DNA of 64,000 bases from Homarus americanus (lineage: Eukaryota; Arthropoda; Malacostraca; Decapoda; Nephropidae). Both the position numbers and the translations under genes were made by a program. Of the stretch, positions 59,246 to 64,000 are shown in pieces (within the stretch, counting starts at the first letter, position 1; every line of letters begins with the position of its first letter). The notes beneath the pieces are model-generated. The model saw nothing but the letters and a program-made list of their open reading frames with translations, did no database searches and had not been told where the DNA came from. The stretch covers positions 169,001 through 233,000 of the forward strand of contig NW_024732384.1 in NCBI RefSeq assembly GCF_018991925.1. The letters are read 5' to 3'.

Positions 59246-60256
59246 TAACACTGGGGTCACCATGACTGATAGGTATGGGGAGGGTGTGGGAAATCAAATA
59301 GAGTGATGTGTGTTGTGGCCAATGAGGAAGAGATGGATGTCATGTAATCATGATTGCAATATATTACATTTTTTTAAACCGTAGTGGTAATGATAATAGT
59401 GTGGTGTGTAATAGCAATATTACCCATGTAATCGCCCCATGTACCCGCGATGTCTAAGATTCTAACATTGAATAAAACTGAAGTATTATTTATGGGTGTA
59501 TTCCACGTGAGTGTTGAAATATGAATGAAAAATATTCCCTGGGAGATTTCAAGCTCCGGGGAATCCAACAAAAGTTGTGGAGCAGCGCTCAGTGGCAATG
59601 TCCATATTTCATTTCATGCATAATTCAAGAAAATGAGACAAAACTCTTTATTAACGCAAATATATATGCAATACATTCATCACCTGATAATTTTACCATA
59701 TGGAATGCACATCTAATTAATTAGATTGTGATAAAAATTACTTTTTGTCGGTAAATGAAACAAGAAACAATATTGCGCGCTACGGGTCGGCTGATTTATA
59801 ATTCTATTTGAATTAATTAATTTCGGCACTTACTCGTATTATTCCTCTCTCTCTGTATACGAGTTATATTCTTCTAACTTACTAAACTTACACAACAAAA
59901 AACTGGATGACATCAGAACATATAAAAATCCATGATCAGTTGTTAATATGTATCCGTCTCCTTCTGTAAGTTAATTATGAATTTCTTTGGACATGAACGT
60001 TTCGGCTACGTTAACAAATTACACACTTTGTTAATTATATTACGTAAAATGTTCCTCTTATGAAATTATGTAACTAATACGTGTTGATATCAATGTATTA
60101 CTACGTTTCTGCAGCTAATACATATTTTTAAGTGCTAATTCTAGGTTATTAAGTACATTAATCATTAACATATAATAATTCAGAGATACAGACGCGGGCA
60201 GGTGCATAAATAGTGGAGGTAATGACCATTTTAGATCATCAGGTAGACTTCACTAT
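59246..60256. other. Unassigned AT-rich sequence
   Basis: No gene is recognised. Confidence 0.5.
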
Positions 60257-60760
60257 GACCATATTACCTCGAGAAACAAAACCTGCTGGTGGGTTGGCAA
60301 CACTGATTAAACCACTGTTGACCATATTACCTCGAGAAACAAAACCTGCTGGTGGGTTGGCAATACTGATTAAACCACTGTTGACCATATTACCTCGAGA
60401 AACAAAACCTGCTGGTGGGTTGGCAACACTGATTAAACCACTGTTGACCATATTACCTCGAGAAACAAAACCTGCTGGTGGGTTGGCAACACTGATTAAA
60501 CCACTGTTGACCATATTACCTCGAGAAACAAAACCTGCTGGTGGGTTGGCAACACTGATTAAACCACTGTTGACCATATTACCTCGAGAAACAAAACCTG
60601 CTGGTGGGTTGAGCAACACTGATTAAACCACTGTTGACCATATTACCTCGAGAAACAAAACCTGCTGGTGGGTTGGCAACACTGATTAAACCACTGTTGA
60701 CCATATTACCTCGAGAAACAAAACCTGCTGGTGGGTTGGCAACACTGATTAAACCACTGG
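60257..60760. repeat. 63-bp minisatellite, eight near-identical copies
   Basis: Units start at 60257, 60320, 60383, 60446, 60509, 60572, 60636 and 60699; each has ATTACCTCGAGAAACAAAAC and ends ACACTGATTAAACCACTGTT. One unit has a one-base insertion (ttgagcaac) and one a c-to-t change. Frames open on both strands are repeat artefacts. Confidence 0.98.
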
Positions 60761-61299
60761 TTAATGCGCTTGTTTACGAATTGGTTTGTTTATATATTAA
60801 TTCGTGTGTTTGTAGGTTAATTCATTTGTTCGTTCATTAATAATTTGTGTTATTATTAGTTTATTTATCAATGAATTTGTTTATTTATTGACTTATTTCT
60901 GAATGTATAAATATATATGTTATTTATTATTGAATTCGTTTAATTATTAATTATTGTAATTATTTTAGCGTCTTTGCTTATTAATCAACTTGTTTGAATT
61001 GTTATATTATTTAGCTAGATGATTTGTGTATGATAATTTGTTTATATATTATTTAATTTGTTTATTAATTCGTTTGTTTACTCCTTAATTCATTCGCTTA
61101 TTAATGAAAATTCGTATATAATAATAAATTTTCATATTCAGTAATTTGCTTGTTTCTTTATTAAATCAATTTTTCATTATTTAATTCATTATGTATTAGT
61201 TCATTGTTTATTAAATCATGTGTTTATCATATTATTTGTTTGCCTTTATTTATTATTTATAACTTATTTATCATTTGAATTATTTATCTGTTAATTGGC
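60761..61299. repeat. Cryptically repetitive TTTATTAATT-rich sequence
   Basis: Words such as ttattaattcgtttgttta and tttattatttaa recur irregularly; no unit can be fixed. Confidence 0.6.
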
Positions 61300-61524
61300 T
61301 TATTTACAAATTAATTGTTTTACTTAAAAATATTTGGTATACTTTTTAATTGTTTTACTTATAAATTATTTGGTTTACTTATTAATTAATTGTTACTTAT
61401 AAATTATTTGGTATACTTTTTATTTGTTTTACTTATAAATTATTTGGTTTACTTATTGATTAATTGTTTTACTTATAAAATATTTGGTTTACTTATTAAT
61501 TAATTGTTTTACTTATAAATAAAT
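61300..61524. repeat. AT-rich tandem repeat of about 42 bp
   Basis: Units of ttacttataaattatttggt + ttacttattaattaattgttt, about five copies with substitutions and deletions. Confidence 0.85.
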
Positions 61525-62592
61525 TAGCTTATAAATTAATTGGTTACTTGTATTAAGCTCCGTTCTTGTTTACAGTATCCTAAATTTACTTAACTAATAA
61601 TGTTTATTTGGTATTTAATAGACGTAAATTCTGTCTGTCTCTTTCTCTGATAGATAGATATATAGATAGATAGGTTAGCAAGCAGCTAGATAGATTGACA
61701 GACAAACAGTTCACCACGTATAGACACTACAGGTACACAAACAAGAGCAAACAGTAAGTCGATTCACACAAGAATAGCCCAAGAAATTCATTAAAAAGCT
61801 TATTTCCATTATGGCTTCTATTATTTGTGTCATTGTGAGTCAATTGTTGTCAGGTAACTGGTGAGGAAGATCTGTTTACCACATAAATCTTTAAGGATCA
61901 AGACTGGCACTGAAAACCAACAAACTATTAACTTGTTATATTTTTATCATTCTATTTATATTTCCACTTATTCTTGGCACTCCCTTCTTTACCCCTTGTT
62001 CTCCCTTTCCTATTATTTAATTTATATCTTCCAATTATCGCTGTCTCACATAGAAGCTAAAGGTGAAATACTACTACTACTACTACTAATATATTTTTAC
62101 AACAATTGTGGAAATAGACCTACTGTAGGATAATTATTTACACAACAAAACAACATAACATTATCATTCAGTAGTTCCCGGCTGCATCTGTTTCTATTTC
62201 ATTTGTTGATAGTAATAATTGACCTTGTCCGGACACATAACTGGTATGTATATAAAGAATACATAACACATTCCATATTATTGAACAGTTCATATGCATA
62301 CAATAGTGAGTTGTTTTGTTATTGATACACATATACATACATCAAGAAACATTGTCGTAAGGTGTCCCGCCACTTTGATCTGGTAACCCTGATTCCTGAT
62401 TCAAATATTTTCTTCCAATACTTTTTTATTACAACACGTAGTATATTTTATGTATATTCTTTTCATTAATTATAATTTTATCAATCATTTTTCAGATAAT
62501 TCAAATGAAATTAATGAAGGGCTTTAGATATAAATGTTATTAGTATTTTTGTGGAGATGTGTGGCATCGGCGCAGGAGTGTGAGTCGTCAGT
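61525..62592. other. AT-rich flank upstream of Lrch
   Basis: It holds a GATA-type microsatellite at 61649-61700 and a short ACT triplet run near 62068-62088. No gene is recognised. The 60-90 bases just before the Lrch start are GC-richer than the rest and are the likely leader or promoter-proximal zone; no TATA box is obvious. Confidence 0.5.
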
Positions 62593-62604
62593 ATGAGTCA
62601 GTGA
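62593..62604 (+). promoter_or_regulatory. Minimal upstream ORF of the Lrch leader
   Basis: ATG AGT CAG TGA is a three-codon upstream ORF that ends six bases before the Lrch start codon. If the transcript leader includes it, it could dampen or gate translation. Whether it lies in the mature 5' UTR is not shown by the sequence. Confidence 0.4.
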
Positions 62605-62610
62605 GTGAAA

Positions 62611-62785
62611 ATGGCAGGGGCTGGAGGTCCCCATAGTGCTAACTCTCCCTGTAATTTATCTAGAAGTTTAGATAGAATACTTTCCGACGCTCAGGCAACA
62701 TGTGAATTAAAACTTAGTGGTCGAAAGTTAAAGGAATACCCTAAAGGTGCTGCGAAATACAATCTAAGTGATACAGTCGTTGCAG
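62611..62785 (+). CDS. Lrch: LRCH family protein, first coding exon (partial gene)
   Basis: This exon encodes the N-terminus of a leucine-rich repeat and calponin homology (LRCH) protein, a cytoskeleton-associated scaffold family. The ATG at 62611 sits in a good context (gaaaATGG). The 58 codons contain the family's pre-LRR signature: SRSLDRILSDAQ, then LKLSGRKLKEYPKGAAKYNL, then SDTVVA, close to the known LRCH pattern of (L)SGRKL-(R/K)E(F/Y)P and Y(D/N)LSDT-x-x-ADLS. The exon stops one base into a codon (phase 1) at GCAG|GTGAG, so the next exon would complete an Asp, exactly the residue expected in the family. The frame runs on into GTGTGT intron sequence, which is not coding. The LRR and CH domains must lie right of the window. 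What is seen is the sequence match and the splice site; the family assignment is from knowledge. Confidence 0.83.
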
Positions 62786-64000
62786 GTGAGTGTGTGTGTG
62801 TGTGTGGCGCCCCGTGTTTGTTGGTGGTGGTGGGACCTGATGCTCTGAAGGCCGAAAAATACCTAAACACCACTATAAAACCTTTAATTAACCCCTAATT
62901 CATATATTATTGTCTATTTTTTTTCTAACCTGTATGGAATTTCGTAGATTGATTTTTAACTTTTAGTCTTTATTGGGGAAATACTATAAGGTAAATAATA
63001 ATTAACTGATAATGAACTGTAGTTTATTTTAGTGTTGATCTTTTCTTTCATCTCGATATATCTTGTGTGTAAAGATACAACTTCAACATAAAACTTCTAA
63101 ATTACTTGTGAATTCATGAGTAGTGAGGTTTTAATAAAAAGCTATCCACGTAGTTAAATTCGTTTAGGTATTTTTCGCCTTTGAGGAGGACCGGTGGCGA
63201 CCTGGCTGCCTCCCTCACTCCACGCAATGGACAATACCACGAACACCACCTTGAAAACCATTCATATTCTTAAAGACAGACAACCAAGACCTTACCCAAT
63301 CTAACCCACGCACCACAAACACCACAAACGTTCACATTCTTTAAAGCAGACATTAACAACTGCCCAAACTAAGCTGGACACGACCAACATTCTGGAACCA
63401 CAGTCCATTAAAACATGACCCTACGTTCTCTTAAGCACAATTATTAGGTAGTTTAATTTACTATAGCCCGTGTTATGTGGAATATAAATGGTTGTACCCG
63501 GTACCGTTTATAGTATTGTCAACATTGGCCATTTTAGCTTGTGTCTACCTCCTTCGGCGTCTGACCCCTCAAGGAATTATTTTTTATACTGTTGTTATGT
63601 ATCTATATTCATGTATGTACAGTAATACCTATACAGTGTGTACAGCGAGAGTATAAACATATTAAAATTTTTACATTGTGTTAATATTAATAATATATAT
63701 TTTTTATACTATAGTAACTTGTGGTTGTTGATCTCGACAAAATGGTTTTCATGGGGCGCGCTGTGTGTGTGTGGTGGTGGTGTTGCCCTTGACATGATTG
63801 TGGTTGTTTCATTCCGTTGTGGCCATCAGCTCTCCCCTGCTGTTGTAATTATGTCGTGTTGGCTGGTGATGGGAATGATGTTTATAAGTTTTCTTTCGCT
63901 ACCTAGTGTTTTATTTAATTAGATTGACAAATTATAGCTAGTACGTAGTATTTATATATGTGTGTGGGTGTATTTGTATATGATATATGCCCTTTACATA
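62786..64000 (+). other. Start of Lrch intron 1
   Basis: The sequence after the donor GTGAGTGTGTGTG is AT-rich with short GT runs, and a GTACAGTAATACC word near 63618 resembles the start of the Tigger-type end seen at 23.3 kb. Nothing coding was found up to the window edge. Confidence 0.6.

Overview
The window is non-coding-rich nuclear DNA from an arthropod, most likely a decapod crustacean. Signs of this are telomere-type CCTAA/TTAGG pentamers scattered as short arrays, very dense dinucleotide and trinucleotide microsatellites, decayed CR1-like and RNase H-bearing LINEs, tRNA-derived SINEs, and hAT, piggyBac-like and Tigger-like DNA elements. There are no bacterial operons, viruses or CRISPR arrays. 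The species is an inference; no marker gene here settles it.

Only one host gene is recognised with confidence. It is the first coding exon of an LRCH gene (leucine-rich repeat and calponin homology protein) at 62611-62785 on the plus strand, with a strong splice donor; the rest of the gene lies beyond the right edge. Several weaker exon-like segments with good splice signals are listed as candidates: 7481-7570 (-), 25492-25585 (+), 28190-28382 with 28522-28635 (+), 37044-37121 with 38256-38270 (-), and 48584-48664 (+).

Layout. 1-14 kb: microsatellites and minisatellites, including a 16-bp repeat built on the 5' splice-site consensus, a CR1-like LINE remnant at 2.8-3.9 kb, an interstitial telomere-like array at 5.3 kb and a tRNA-headed SINE at 12.6 kb. 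14-38 kb: an AT-rich field peppered with TACTGTAC-type words, carrying a full SINE (19.4 kb), a hAT transposase remnant (22.0 kb), LINE tails (22.7 and 28.8 kb), a Tigger-like fragment (23.3 kb), a family of about 100-bp TTAA-flanked MITEs, a 33-bp minisatellite apparently grown from one of those MITEs (32.8-33.7 kb), and a piggyBac-like element with a hAT MITE nested in it (34.1-35.3 kb). 38-46.6 kb: large CA, TTA and TA arrays, AGGTT-type pentamer fields, a LINE with RNase H and zinc-knuckle regions (42.8-43.7 kb), a perfect 26-bp inverted repeat (44.7 kb) and a hAT-type MITE with target duplication (46.1-46.6 kb). 46.6-62.6 kb: mostly unassigned AT-rich sequence with minisatellites (50.8, 60.3 kb) and three CR1-like LINE fragments (53.1, 55.3, 57.6 kb).

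The genes do not form a pathway. The coherent story is mobile-element history: a LINE and a SINE share a 3' tail (LINE machinery probably mobilised the SINE), a MITE seeded a minisatellite, and elements are nested within one another.
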